Notes under the pieces: model-generated
What the model saw: only the letters and a program-made list of their open reading frames with translations
Told to the model about the DNA's origin: nothing
The model's database searches: none
In this document: positions 17,284-25,502 of the stretch, one piece after another
How the letters are laid out: each line of letters opens with the position of its first letter
Numbering within the stretch: position 1 is the stretch's first letter
NCBI GenBank assembly: GCA_029256725.1
Contig: JAQSXJ010000087.1
Coordinates: 1-37,314, forward strand
Length of the DNA: 37,314 nucleotides
Source: Anaerocolumna sp.
Lineage (GTDB): Bacteria > Bacillota > Clostridia > Lachnospirales > Lachnospiraceae
Direction of reading: 5' to 3'
Made by a program: the position numbers and the translations under genes

Positions 17284-18093
17284 TTAATTACTTGCTACAA
17301 TATCATCCAGCACACCAAAGGTATAACCCATCTCTTCCCACTTTGTAAGAAGTTCATCCATAATGTCTCCGTTGGTTTTAGACGTACTATGCAGCAATAC
17401 GATTGCGCCTGGATGGATTCTTCCAAGAAGCTTCTTAAATGCCTCTTCCTTGGTGGGTTGTTTATCCTGATACCAGTCTACATAAGCAAGACTCCAAAAG
17501 AAGGTTTTATAACCCATTTCTTTAGCCATTTCAAGATTCCTGGTACTGTATTTCCCCTGAGGTGGTCTGTAATATTTCGTCATCTTCTGGCCGGTTACAG
17601 CTTCATATTCTGTCTCCAGGCTGGTAATTTCCTTTTGGAAAGCTTCTTTTGAGGATATGCTGGACATATTGGGATGGTTATATGTATGATTTGCCACCTG
17701 ATGCCCTTCTTCTACCATCTGCTTAACAAGATCTGGGCAGGTCTTAATATAATTACCTACGATGAAAAAAGTGGCATGTGCATTGTGCTTCTTAAGAGCT
17801 TCTAAGATAGCCGGTGTATTTCCGTTCTCATAACCTGCATCAAAAGTCAGATAAATGACTTTCTTACCCGTATCCCCGATGAAATAGGTATCGTATTTCT
17901 TAAGCTCATCTGATGTCGCATTACCTGTGGGGGGCTGACCCTCCGTATGAAATCCCAGTCCCCAGTTAGCTTCTTCTTTCACTACATTCTTTCCGGCAGC
18001 CTGAACCAGCATGGCTATACCGCCCCCGAAAAAGTAAGCACCGATTAAGAATACTACTACTATGATTATTTTTTTGTATGGAATATTTTTCAA
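17284..18093 (-). CDS. pdaA: PdaA-like polysaccharide (peptidoglycan) deacetylase
   Basis: A 269-residue membrane-anchored NodB-fold deacetylase. A single N-terminal hydrophobic segment (IIIVVVFLIGAYFFGG) directs it outside the cell. NodB motifs are present: TFDAGYENG, HTYNHPNMS, RPPQGKYS, a WSLAYVDW segment and IVLLHS. The arrangement matches Bacillus subtilis PdaA, which removes the acetyl group from N-acetylmuramic acid during muramic-delta-lactam synthesis in spore cortex. The second Asp of the classical TFDD motif is Ala here (Asn in PdaA). I chose the TTG at 18093, six bases after GGAG; a TTG two codons earlier is too close to that site. It implies, but does not prove, a spore former. 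Confidence 0.82.
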   Translation of the reverse strand: MKNIPYKKIIIVVVFLIGAYFFGGGIAMLVQAAGKNVVKEEANWGLGFHTEGQPPTGNATSDELKKYDTYFIGDTGKKVIYLTFDAGYENGNTPAILEALKKHNAHATFFIVGNYIKTCPDLVKQMVEEGHQVANHTYNHPNMSSISSKEAFQKEITSLETEYEAVTGQKMTKYYRPPQGKYSTRNLEMAKEMGYKTFFWSLAYVDWYQDKQPTKEEAFKKLLGRIHPGAIVLLHSTSKTNGDIMDELLTKWEEMGYTFGVLDDIVASN

Positions 18094-18256
18094 AAACAAC
18101 TCCTGAACCCTTTTTATACAATATATAACAAGACAAACTTGCCCATTCCTTTATAAATTGTCCTTTTTTACTTTTTTGCTTTCTTACTTATTTTAATTGA
18201 GTTCATAGTTTAATTTCCATCCTTCAATTCTTATTCTTATTTATTATTTAGATATT

Positions 18257-19453
18257 CTATTCCTTTGCTTTTCTTTCTGTCAGATAATAGATAAAGGCTA
18301 TTACCGGCAATACCAGACCTATTATAGATGCCAGATTCCAGCTTCCTTTGGCATATGCCCAGCCGCCAAGTGCGGAACCAAGTGCACCTCCCAGAAAAAA
18401 TACTGCCATAAAGATACCGTTTACTCTGCCTCTTATCTCATCTCCTAAAGCATAAACTGCCTGCTGACCCAGAACAAGATTTCCAGAAACCGACATATCT
18501 AATAACACCGCAGAAATACAAAAGATAACAAGTGAGATCATATGATTTCCATTCTCAAGGACGTGGGTAAAAGCAAAGGCAAATGCTGCGATTACAAATG
18601 CTGCACCCGTTAGTTTCCGGCTTAATCCCTTGTCTGCCAGTCTTCCGGCTATTGGTGCGGCAATCGCTCCTGCTACTCCTACAAATCCAAATACAGCAAT
18701 TTCCCTTTGAGATAAACCAAAATTCTTGGAAAGCCATAAGGGTACTACTGTCCAGAATAAGCTGAAGCTGCCAAAAAGTGCTGCCTGGTAGAAGGCTCTT
18801 CTGCGAAGTACAGGTTTGGTCTTGAATAATACAAAGAGGGATTTCAGTATCTCTGAGTATTTTTCATTTGCAACAGGTACTCTTTTTGGAAGAAATAATC
18901 GAAGCAGCAATCCAAGAAGAGTTATAATAATAGCTGAAATTAAAAATACGGCTCTCCAGTTTATAAGATCTGTAATCAGACTGGCAGCGGGTCTGGCAAG
19001 CATAATGCCAAGCAATAGTCCACTCATGACATTACCCACTATACTTCCTCTCTGCTCTGGGGGTGCCATATGAGCAGCCAGAGGTACCAGTATCTGTGCT
19101 GCGGCAGAGCCAAGACCAATCAGTATGGCTGCTGCAAAAAATATTGTAGAATTAGCGGCAGTGCCCGCTCCCACCAAGCCAAGGAGTGCTACTGTAAGTA
19201 TGGTGACAACCAACTTCCGGTTCTCTAAAAGATCACTTAAAGGTACCAGCAATAATAAACCGGCTGCATAACCTAATTGTGTCATGGTGACGATAAAACC
19301 TGCTATATCGGAGGATATGCCTGTTGAACTGCTGATAGGTCCTACCAGGGGTTGTGCGTAATAAAGATTTGCTACGATAAGTCCGCAAGCTGCTGCAAGA
19401 AAGATAACAAGCCAGCGGGGTATTCTTTTTTCCATATTATTTTCTGTATTCAT
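18257..19453 (-). CDS. Major facilitator superfamily exporter (drug/metabolite:H+ antiporter type)
   Basis: A 398-residue transporter with about 12 hydrophobic segments. It has a 12-TM MFS layout with LVPLSDLLENRKLV as the motif A loop between helices 2 and 3, and a second, weaker copy (IAGRLADKGLSRK) in the C-terminal half. GLGSAAAQILVPLAAHMAPP resembles the YgaY/NepI-like efflux group. The ATG follows AAGGAAGG. It is divergently transcribed from a TetR regulator, with a consensus promoter and three palindromic operators between them, so it is most likely an efflux pump induced by a ligand of that regulator. The substrate is unknown. Confidence 0.88.
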   Translation of the reverse strand: MNTENNMEKRIPRWLVIFLAAACGLIVANLYYAQPLVGPISSSTGISSDIAGFIVTMTQLGYAAGLLLLVPLSDLLENRKLVVTILTVALLGLVGAGTAANSTIFFAAAILIGLGSAAAQILVPLAAHMAPPEQRGSIVGNVMSGLLLGIMLARPAASLITDLINWRAVFLISAIIITLLGLLLRLFLPKRVPVANEKYSEILKSLFVLFKTKPVLRRRAFYQAALFGSFSLFWTVVPLWLSKNFGLSQREIAVFGFVGVAGAIAAPIAGRLADKGLSRKLTGAAFVIAAFAFAFTHVLENGNHMISLVIFCISAVLLDMSVSGNLVLGQQAVYALGDEIRGRVNGIFMAVFFLGGALGSALGGWAYAKGSWNLASIIGLVLPVIAFIYYLTERKAKE

Positions 19454-19532
19454 AATAATCTACCTTCCTTCACGATTTTTTTGAATTCCAATTAGCTTTC
19501 AAAATGATACGAATAAAATATATTTATTTACT

Positions 19533-19628
19533 GAACGCTCCGTTTACAAACTATATATTAAACGCATCGTTTAGTTTTGTCAATACTTTTTTTTTGAAAT
19601 TTTTTATAGTATAATAAACGTATCGTTT
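19533..19628. promoter_or_regulatory. Three TetR-type operators in the divergent MFS/tetR promoter region
   Basis: Three palindromes of form AAACG-NNN-CGTTT occur: GAACGCTCCGTTT (19533-19545), AAACGCATCGTTT (19560-19572) and AAACGTATCGTTT (19616-19628). The middle one lies inside the MFS promoter spacer and the last directly follows a TATAAT -10 box (19610-19615) reading toward tetR. The adjacent TetR-family repressor is the obvious ligand, blocking both promoters. Confidence 0.85.
19555..19583 (-). promoter_or_regulatory. Consensus promoter of the MFS exporter gene
   Basis: On the minus strand: TTGACA (complement of 19578-19583), a 17-bp spacer, then TAATAT (complement of 19555-19560). The operator AAACGATGCGTTT occupies most of the spacer, a classical position for repression by exclusion of RNA polymerase. 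Confidence 0.85.
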
Positions 19629-19762
19629 TGAAATAAAGACCCAAATTGATTGTGATACCGGAAAAGCGGCATTATGTCAGGTAGTAAATTGAAAAATTAA
19701 AAGAAAGGCTGCCACAGAAAGTATCTCTCACTTATTATGTGGCACTCAGGTCCGCCTGGGTT

Positions 19763-20356
19763 ATGAGAATTGGTATAGATATGGATAAGAAACTAGGTCG
19801 TCCCCGAAGTGAAGAAACAAAAAAAGCCATTCTGACAGCTGCCTATGAACTGTTGTCGGAGAATGGCTTTGATGCTGTTACCATAGAAGGTATAGCTGAA
19901 AGAGCAGGTGTAAGCAAAGCTACCATATACAAGTGGTGGCCTGGAAAAGCTGCTGTAGTGCTGGATGGTTATTTTGCGGCTACCGAATTGCTGCTGCCTG
20001 TGCCTGATACTGGTTCTGTAAAGGAAGATTTATTCCAGCAGTTCAACAATCTCTCTTCCTTTATTACAAGCCCAAAAGGGAAAATGATAACAGAACTTAT
20101 TGCCGCCGGTCAATTCAACCCCGGAATTGCAGAAGAATACCGCGAACGCTTCTTTAACCCTCGCAGACACATCTCAAGGGGAATCCTTGAGCTTGGAATA
20201 GCAAGAGGCGAGTTAAGAAAAGATCTGGACCTGGAACGCAGTATTGATCTTATCTTTGCCCCTTTGTTCTACCGTCTGCTGATAACCGGTGATTCTTTGG
20301 ACTCTGCTTTCATTAGAGAACTGATAAACGATATTATTGAGGGTCTTGGGCAATGA
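19763..20356 (+). CDS. TetR-family transcriptional repressor
   Basis: A regulator of about 197 residues. The N-terminal TetR helix-turn-helix is clear (GRPRSEETKKAILTAAYELL, then TIEGIAERAGVSKATIYKWW), followed by an all-helical ligand and dimer domain of the TetR_C type. The start is uncertain: GTG 19739, ATG 19763 and ATG 19781 are all in frame and none has a good ribosome binding site. Family alignment would allow ATG 19781, a few residues before GRPRSEE. Divergent from the MFS exporter and flanked by its likely operators, it should repress both the exporter and itself. Confidence 0.9.
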   Translation: MRIGIDMDKKLGRPRSEETKKAILTAAYELLSENGFDAVTIEGIAERAGVSKATIYKWWPGKAAVVLDGYFAATELLLPVPDTGSVKEDLFQQFNNLSSFITSPKGKMITELIAAGQFNPGIAEEYRERFFNPRRHISRGILELGIARGELRKDLDLERSIDLIFAPLFYRLLITGDSLDSAFIRELINDIIEGLGQ

Positions 20357-20491
20357 GCTTCATGATTCACATGTCAAATATAACGCAGGTATATTTTACT
20401 GGTATCTTTATATCTGACTGAGGAGTAAATTGTATTGATCATATTGATTAACAAGTAACACATCTTGGAATGGAGTGAATTCAAACTTATT

Positions 20492-21220
20492 ATGTTGACA
20501 TATATACAGAGAAACGCTAAATTTATGCAGTCAATGTTCTTCGGAATGATACTTACAATGGCCGGCGGCTTTATGGATGTCTATTCCTATATGGTCCACG
20601 GAGGTGTATTTGCCACCGGGCAGACCGGTAACTTTGTGCTTGTAGGGGTTTATCTTATTCAAAAGGACTACAAACAGATGATTCATGCTCTTATTCCTAT
20701 CCTTTCCTTTTGGTTAGGCGTATTCATAGCTCTGCATCTGTATTATTTCCTGAAGGAAAAAGTCCCCTTATGGAATAAAGGCATACTGGTACTGGAGGTT
20801 CTCGTGCTCTTTACAGCCGGTCTGCTTCCCTCTTCTTTTCCTGATATGGCAGCTAACATTCTTGTTTCTTTTGCAGCATCCTTACAATTCTGCACTTTTC
20901 GTACCTTTGGAAAGGGCGATAATTATTCCAGCGTATTTTGTACCGGAAATATGCGCTCCTGTGCAGAAAACTACTATAAATGGCTGGTAAGAAAAGAGAC
21001 CAAATCCAAAAGAAGTGCTATCGGCTATTCCTTCATCCTGATATCCTTCTTTACGGGAGTTGCTATCGGCGGTCTAAGTTCAAAATTCTTACAGGAAAAA
21101 GCCATCTGGATAATCGCTCTACTGTTGCTTGGGGTATTGATTCCTCCCTTTGTTTCAGAAAGAATTGCAGCAAAGAATGCCTCTGCTCTAACAAAAAAGG
21201 GTGAAAATCAAATTCCTTAA
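20492..21220 (+). CDS. DUF1275 (YoaK-like) membrane protein
   Basis: A protein of about 242 residues with roughly six hydrophobic segments and the DUF1275 N-terminal signature: MAGGFMDVYSYMVHGGVFAT, followed at once by a GQTGNFVLVG segment. Members of this family are predicted inner-membrane proteins of unknown substrate. The start is uncertain: TTG at 20465 lacks a ribosome binding site, and ATG at 20492 has GGAGTG rather far upstream. It follows the TetR gene by about 135 bp on the same strand, so it may be in the same transcript, and it ends in a strong terminator at 21251-21330. Confidence 0.82.
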   Translation: MLTYIQRNAKFMQSMFFGMILTMAGGFMDVYSYMVHGGVFATGQTGNFVLVGVYLIQKDYKQMIHALIPILSFWLGVFIALHLYYFLKEKVPLWNKGILVLEVLVLFTAGLLPSSFPDMAANILVSFAASLQFCTFRTFGKGDNYSSVFCTGNMRSCAENYYKWLVRKETKSKRSAIGYSFILISFFTGVAIGGLSSKFLQEKAIWIIALLLLGVLIPPFVSERIAAKNASALTKKGENQIP

Positions 21221-21250
21221 TAATGAGAAGCTACTTACTTCTAATGTATA

Positions 21251-21330
21251 AAGAAGCTGCAGACCCTTCTCTCAAAGCTGTCTAAAAGTCGACAGATATT
21301 TGAGGAAGAAAGTCCTGCAGCTTCTTTTTA
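21251..21330 (+). terminator. Long-stem intrinsic terminator of the DUF1275 gene
   Basis: AAGAAGCTGCAG (21251-21262) pairs with CTGCAGCTTCTT (21315-21326), followed by a T-rich tail. The loop is itself folded by CTCAAA/TTTGAG and CTGTC/GACAG helices, giving an almost continuous 75-nt hairpin. Confidence 0.85.
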
Positions 21331-21522
21331 TTTAGCAAAATATTATTCATTCATAAAGTTATAACCCAAACTATAACATTAATTTTGATGTTAGTATAAC
21401 ATTGATTTTGATGTTAGTATAACACCAGTTTTATATGCAGTTTTATAATGCAATTATATAATGAAGTTTTATATCTTTAAATATAACGAAGGCTATATTT
21501 CTTTTTTTTAAATTACCAGAGA

Positions 21523-21844
21523 GTCAAAAGTTACAGTTGATTAAACATGCTAAAATTAATTTCTTTTTTCTCTTATACGATTTCAGGAAAAATGCACGAA
21601 ACAGAAAGAGCGAATGCGCCTATGGAAAGGGATTAGAAGTCCTTTTCTCTGAAGGTTTTGTGCTATATTTTAAAACAGATTGTTTGAGTACACATAGTGT
21701 ACTCATGCGTAGCGAGTTATCTGTTTTAGAATATGCCCAGCACAAAATATTCAGAGAATTAGGACTTCTTATCCCTTGGAATGAAGCATGAGTCTTTCTG
21801 ATTTGTGCATTTTTTCGTCCGTATGGCAACTTAAGAGAACCGAC
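21523..21844 (+). repeat. Structured palindromic element, copy 2
   Basis: The outer helix is formed by 21587-21608 and 21794-21814 (core AATGCACGAAACAG), with 19 Watson-Crick pairs, one G-U and one mismatch in 21. The internal-loop sequence AATGCGCCTATGGAAAGG is identical to the other copies. Inner helices are AGAAGTCC/GGACTTCT, TTTTGTGCT/AGCACAAAA and TAAAACAGAT/ATCTGTTTTA, capped by ACACATAGTGT. The left end is GTCAAAAG (21523-21530); the right end is degenerate (CCGAC to 21844). An 84-codon open frame runs through it but is not conserved in copy 3, so I treat it as non-coding. It fills most of the convergent gap between the DUF1275 and GH88 genes (21221-21939). Confidence 0.9.
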
Positions 21845-21939
21845 TCAACTCAATATAAATATATAATTTTATGAAGAAATATTTCCTCTGTCAGTACATA
21901 CATTCACAAATCATTAATAAATATCTTCTAAATTAACAA

Positions 21940-23091
21940 CTACCACAAAAATACATCCTCACCCTTAAGTTTGAATATAGCTTCCATAAAGTAATAGTCA
22001 GCATAGATAATATTCATATGCTTATTGGTGTGATAAGCTTCTGAGCAGTTCTCAACGATACCATCACTATCCTCTGTCCAGTTGCATCTCTTCTCTTCCA
22101 GCGCCTTCAACATCTTCAAGGCAGCACCCAGATACAGATCCTTCTCGTGTTCTCCTACAACCTTGGAAATCTCAATTAATCCGCAGGCTGCTATTGCTGC
22201 TGCACAGGAGTCCTCCCATATATCTTCCCCAGGTTGTCTGAAATCAATAGGGATAAGTCCGCTCTCAGGGATATTTGCTATAAAATAATGAGCTACCCTT
22301 TTGGCAGTATCCAGATAGGCGGGATTTTTCGTATGAATATAACTTAAAGCAAAACCATAAAGTGCCCAGGACTGGCCTCTGGTCCAGGAAGAGCCTTTTT
22401 CATATCCCTGTCCGCCATGAGTGTCAATCTTTCCGCCTACTTCGGCATCAAATTCTACGATATGTTCACTGGAACCATCGGGTCTTATAAAATTCTCCAT
22501 TGCCGTATTCGCATGCATTACAGCTATGTGACGGAATCTAGGATCTCCGGTTTCTTCAGAAGCCCAGTGCAGCAAAGGAATATTCATCATACAGTCAATG
22601 ATTGCCCAACCTTTATTATTATCACTGCCCCATTCATTCCAGGCACGGATATACTTACCTACCGGATTAAAACGTCCTGCTAACAGGTTCGCTACATGCA
22701 GACCTCTTTTTTTAGATTCTTTATTTCCTGTCAGCCTGTAATTAGCCACTGCTGTCAGCAGCCACATAAAACCAACATCATGATGAAGCCCATAATAGTC
22801 CTCTATACACTGATCCAGCTTCTCCTCGTTGAATCTTGCGATATCAGCATACTTTTCTTCTTTCGTCTCATGATACATAAGCCACATCATTCCGCCCCAG
22901 AAACCATTGGTCCACCAATTTAAGCCTTCTGATATACGATAAGGTTTATCACTGGAATCATAACTGTCATATGTGCCGTTAACTGTTGTATAAGGAATCT
23001 TCTCCTTTGATTTTTCACTGACCCAGGCCATTTTATGATTGATTTTTTCTGCTGTGGTTTCAATCCACTTCTTATCCTTCTCCGTTAACAT
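21940..23091 (-). CDS. GH88 unsaturated glucuronyl hydrolase
   Basis: A 383-residue cytoplasmic enzyme (no signal peptide) of the (alpha/alpha)6-barrel GH88 family. Two catalytic aspartates of Bacillus sp. GL1 UGL (Asp88 and Asp149) are matched by Asp105 in LHHDVGF and Asp166 in IIDCMMN. WTNGFWGGMMWLMY, SSWTRGQSWALYGFA and DSCAAAIAACGL are further family signatures. It hydrates the vinyl-ether group of delta-4,5-unsaturated uronic acids at the non-reducing end of lyase-generated oligosaccharides. The ATG at 23091 is chosen over an upstream in-frame start because GGAGG precedes it at six bases. It lies downstream of GH28 and an ABC importer on the same strand, consistent with the last step of uronate-oligosaccharide use. 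Confidence 0.93.
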   Translation of the reverse strand: MLTEKDKKWIETTAEKINHKMAWVSEKSKEKIPYTTVNGTYDSYDSSDKPYRISEGLNWWTNGFWGGMMWLMYHETKEEKYADIARFNEEKLDQCIEDYYGLHHDVGFMWLLTAVANYRLTGNKESKKRGLHVANLLAGRFNPVGKYIRAWNEWGSDNNKGWAIIDCMMNIPLLHWASEETGDPRFRHIAVMHANTAMENFIRPDGSSEHIVEFDAEVGGKIDTHGGQGYEKGSSWTRGQSWALYGFALSYIHTKNPAYLDTAKRVAHYFIANIPESGLIPIDFRQPGEDIWEDSCAAAIAACGLIEISKVVGEHEKDLYLGAALKMLKALEEKRCNWTEDSDGIVENCSEAYHTNKHMNIIYADYYFMEAIFKLKGEDVFLW

Positions 23092-23539
23092 AACGAACCT
23101 CCATATACTTGCTATAAGCATCCGGCTATATCATATCACACTACCTTTACCACCCTGAGAACATCGCTGTCTGCAAAAATAATTGATATTTATTAGGATA
23201 TATCAGAATTCCCTGCATTGCTAAGTGCTTCTATTTTCCATAACCTAGCACTCATTTGCATGCATCGTGGTAGTGACGATAAAAATGTCCGGATGTACCA
23301 GAATTATTGTTGTCTTATACAGACTACCCTTTTTCCAGTATCCGGACAATGCCTTATCATGCTATGTACTGATTAATCCTGCTTTTTTATTGTTGTCTGG
23401 CTACTCTTTCATTTTGTCACACCAAGTTATCATGCTAGTATGATATCCTGTATTAGTATGCTAGTTTTTATGTCATACTGCAATCATTGGCCACTTTTCT
23501 TCAGAATTTGAATGTGTAGCTCTCCCTATTATAGACTGC
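23092..23539. other. Intergenic region between GH28 and GH88 with short inverted repeats
   Basis: No gene is visible in this 448-bp gap. TGTCCGGAT (23286-23294) and ATCCGGACA (23340-23348) form a 9-bp inverted repeat about 45 bp apart, and ATGCTAGTATGATA-like sequence is repeated near 23430-23465. The gap suggests that GH88 has its own promoter rather than simple read-through from GH28. Confidence 0.5.
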
Positions 23540-24973
23540 TTATAGCAACCTGATATCATAAGCATAATCACCAGCCTCAATATTAGCTTCTTCAAGACTC
23601 CTTACCCTCTGACCATTTATAACAAGATTTTCAATTGCTACATCCTTAACATAGAATTCCTCACTGTATCCCTTAATCTGAGAGGTTACCTCTTCCCTGC
23701 CGTTATAATAAATATCCTGAAAGGAAATATACTCTATCCTCCTGCCCGGTGCCGGGTTATAATCCGGATTGTATTTCACCTGGACATCCAGTAATTTCCC
23801 ATGTTTAAAAGGCTCTATCCTAATATTCTTATAACTGATATTTCTTACGGTATTTTTATCTCCCGGATTAATCGTCATACATCCAAGATACCCCTCCTGA
23901 TATTCATTATGCTCAAGAATATCAATGTCCTCAAAGCTAATATCCTCTATGATATCTCCCTCTTTTTCATGATTTCCATGGGTTCCGATATTTAGAGGAT
24001 GCGCCACATCTGCCCAGACTGTGAGCCCTTTCACAGAGATATTTTTAGAATCTCCTCTATACTCCCATCGGCTTCCATAGATTGCTATACAGTCATCGGA
24101 ATTTCTAAGGAAACCACCTTGTATCCTTATATTTTCACTGCTCATAATATCAATACCGTCACTCCAGCCCTCACAGCTGAAGGCTTTAATATTACTTATC
24201 ACAACCTCTTTGCTGCCGCCAATGTAAACCGTATAATGAGGCGGATTAATAAATATAATATCCTCTACGCATACATTTCTCGAAAAGCTTAACCGCAGTC
24301 CGTTGATACCGCTGTAACGATGGAATTCCGGCTGATAAATAACACCTCTTCCATAAATATGAATATTCTCTGCATGAGAACAAATAAAGGCTCCGGCAAT
24401 AACAGCTCCTCCCGCCAGGTATATATTAGTATCAGAGGGCAGTCTAAGGGCAGTTTCTCTGAGGTAATAAAAACCTGGCTCAATGTAGAGCGTCCTTCCC
24501 TTTGGCATTTCATCCAGCCTTTTCATAACTTCACTTCCAAACCCGTTAAGACGGTTTAAGCTGCCAGAGATTACAAGTGTATTTTCACTCATTTTATCCG
24601 GTATGTTTGTTTCGATCTCTCCGGCAAACAAATGTAAGTTATGTCGTCTGTCCTTATTTAATTCTATGGAAAGATTGGCTGGCTTATCAATTGTAAAACG
24701 GAGTATCTTCGTATCACAGTTGTAGGGAATAGAAAGAGAGAGAGGGCGGATATCAACCTGGTAAATATACCAGGGACCGGAGATTTCCACCTCTGCTTCT
24801 CCCTCAAAATCAAAATATGCCATAGAGGCATTCTGCACATCATGCATATCTACTTTAACCTGGTAAGTTGAAAGCTCAACGAAGTCCTCTTCTCCTACCG
24901 CTCTCACTCTGACTTTATAGTCTTTCTTCAATATGACATTATCCGGTACCGGATGGGTAATTACCCTATTCAT
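23540..24973 (-). CDS. GH28-family glycosidase (polygalacturonase-like), cytoplasmic
   Basis: A 477-residue protein. An N-terminal beta-rich region of about 150 residues precedes a right-handed parallel beta-helix of the GH28 type (repeated ENIHIYG, NVCVEDI, ENIRIQG turns). The three catalytic aspartates can be placed at Asp272 (SDGIDI) and Asp293-Asp294 (NSDDCIA). The usual GHG histidine appears as His325 in VAHPLNIGT, so the surrounding motif is divergent. No signal peptide is seen, so it likely acts on short imported galacturonides or rhamnogalacturonides rather than polymeric pectin. The ATG follows AAAGGAG. Placement between the ABC genes and GH88 supports a uronate-oligosaccharide pathway. 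Exact substrate uncertain. Confidence 0.85.
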   Translation of the reverse strand: MNRVITHPVPDNVILKKDYKVRVRAVGEEDFVELSTYQVKVDMHDVQNASMAYFDFEGEAEVEISGPWYIYQVDIRPLSLSIPYNCDTKILRFTIDKPANLSIELNKDRRHNLHLFAGEIETNIPDKMSENTLVISGSLNRLNGFGSEVMKRLDEMPKGRTLYIEPGFYYLRETALRLPSDTNIYLAGGAVIAGAFICSHAENIHIYGRGVIYQPEFHRYSGINGLRLSFSRNVCVEDIIFINPPHYTVYIGGSKEVVISNIKAFSCEGWSDGIDIMSSENIRIQGGFLRNSDDCIAIYGSRWEYRGDSKNISVKGLTVWADVAHPLNIGTHGNHEKEGDIIEDISFEDIDILEHNEYQEGYLGCMTINPGDKNTVRNISYKNIRIEPFKHGKLLDVQVKYNPDYNPAPGRRIEYISFQDIYYNGREEVTSQIKGYSEEFYVKDVAIENLVINGQRVRSLEEANIEAGDYAYDIRLL

Positions 24974-25068
24974 TTGCCTATTCTCCTTTCTTTGTTCTTT
25001 GAATAAAAACTTAGTTTATAAATTCATATCTAGAATACTAATTTCTTACTTCTAATCTTAATTCAAAA

Positions 25069-25355
25069 GTCAAAAGCCCTACTTTCATAAAATTTCAGGC
25101 GAATTGCACCAAACAGAAAGAACGAATGCGCCTATGGAAAGGTATTAGAAGTCCTTTTCTCTGGATATTTTGTGCATTAATGTAAAACAGATTGTTTGAT
25201 TACACATAGTGTACTCATGCGTAGCGAGTTATCTGTTTTACATTATAGCACAAAATATCCAGCGAATTAGGACTTCTTATACCTTGGAATTGAAGCATGA
25301 GTTCTTTCTGTTTGGTGCAATTCGCCGTCCCCTTGAAAAAAGCTGACCTTTTGAC
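25069..25355 (+). repeat. Structured palindromic element, copy 3 (best preserved)
   Basis: Bounded by perfect 8-bp inverted repeats GTCAAAAG (25069-25076) and CTTTTGAC (25348-25355). The outer helix is a perfect 26-bp inverted repeat (25098-25123 with 25301-25326; core AATTGCACCAAACAG). Inside are AGAAGTCCT/AGGACTTCT (25147-25155 with 25269-25277), a 13-bp perfect helix GGATATTTTGTGC (25163-25175 with 25248-25260), and TGTAAAACAGAT/ATCTGTTTTACA (25181-25192 with 25231-25242), capped by TACAC-ATA-GTGTA. The internal loop AATGCGCCTATGG is the same as in the other copies. It lies between the ABC binding-protein gene and the GH28 gene, on the strand opposite to their transcription. Confidence 0.92.
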
Positions 25356-25449
25356 ATACAACTCAAATCCTGTGCATCGAGTCTACGTTTCTATATTCTT
25401 AGTATTGATTCTGTGTCCCCAAATTTGGAATTTTTTAAAGGTAATAAAC

Positions 25450-25490
25450 CAAGGGCTGCCGCAATGAATATGAATTTGCAACAGCCCTTG
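25450..25490 (-). terminator. Terminator hairpin after the binding-protein gene
   Basis: CAAGGGCTG (25450-25458) pairs with CAGCCCTTG (25482-25490), with inner GCAA/TTGC pairing. On the minus strand it follows the binding-protein reading frame closely and leads into a modestly T-rich stretch. It should stop or attenuate ABC-operon transcription before the GH28 gene. Confidence 0.65.
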
Positions 25491-25502
25491 TATTCCTACT
25501 CT

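Noticed and set aside
21537..21791. An 84-codon open frame, and a 69-codon frame on the opposite strand
   Set aside because: Open only because the palindrome lacks stops; no ribosome binding site and not conserved in copy 3.
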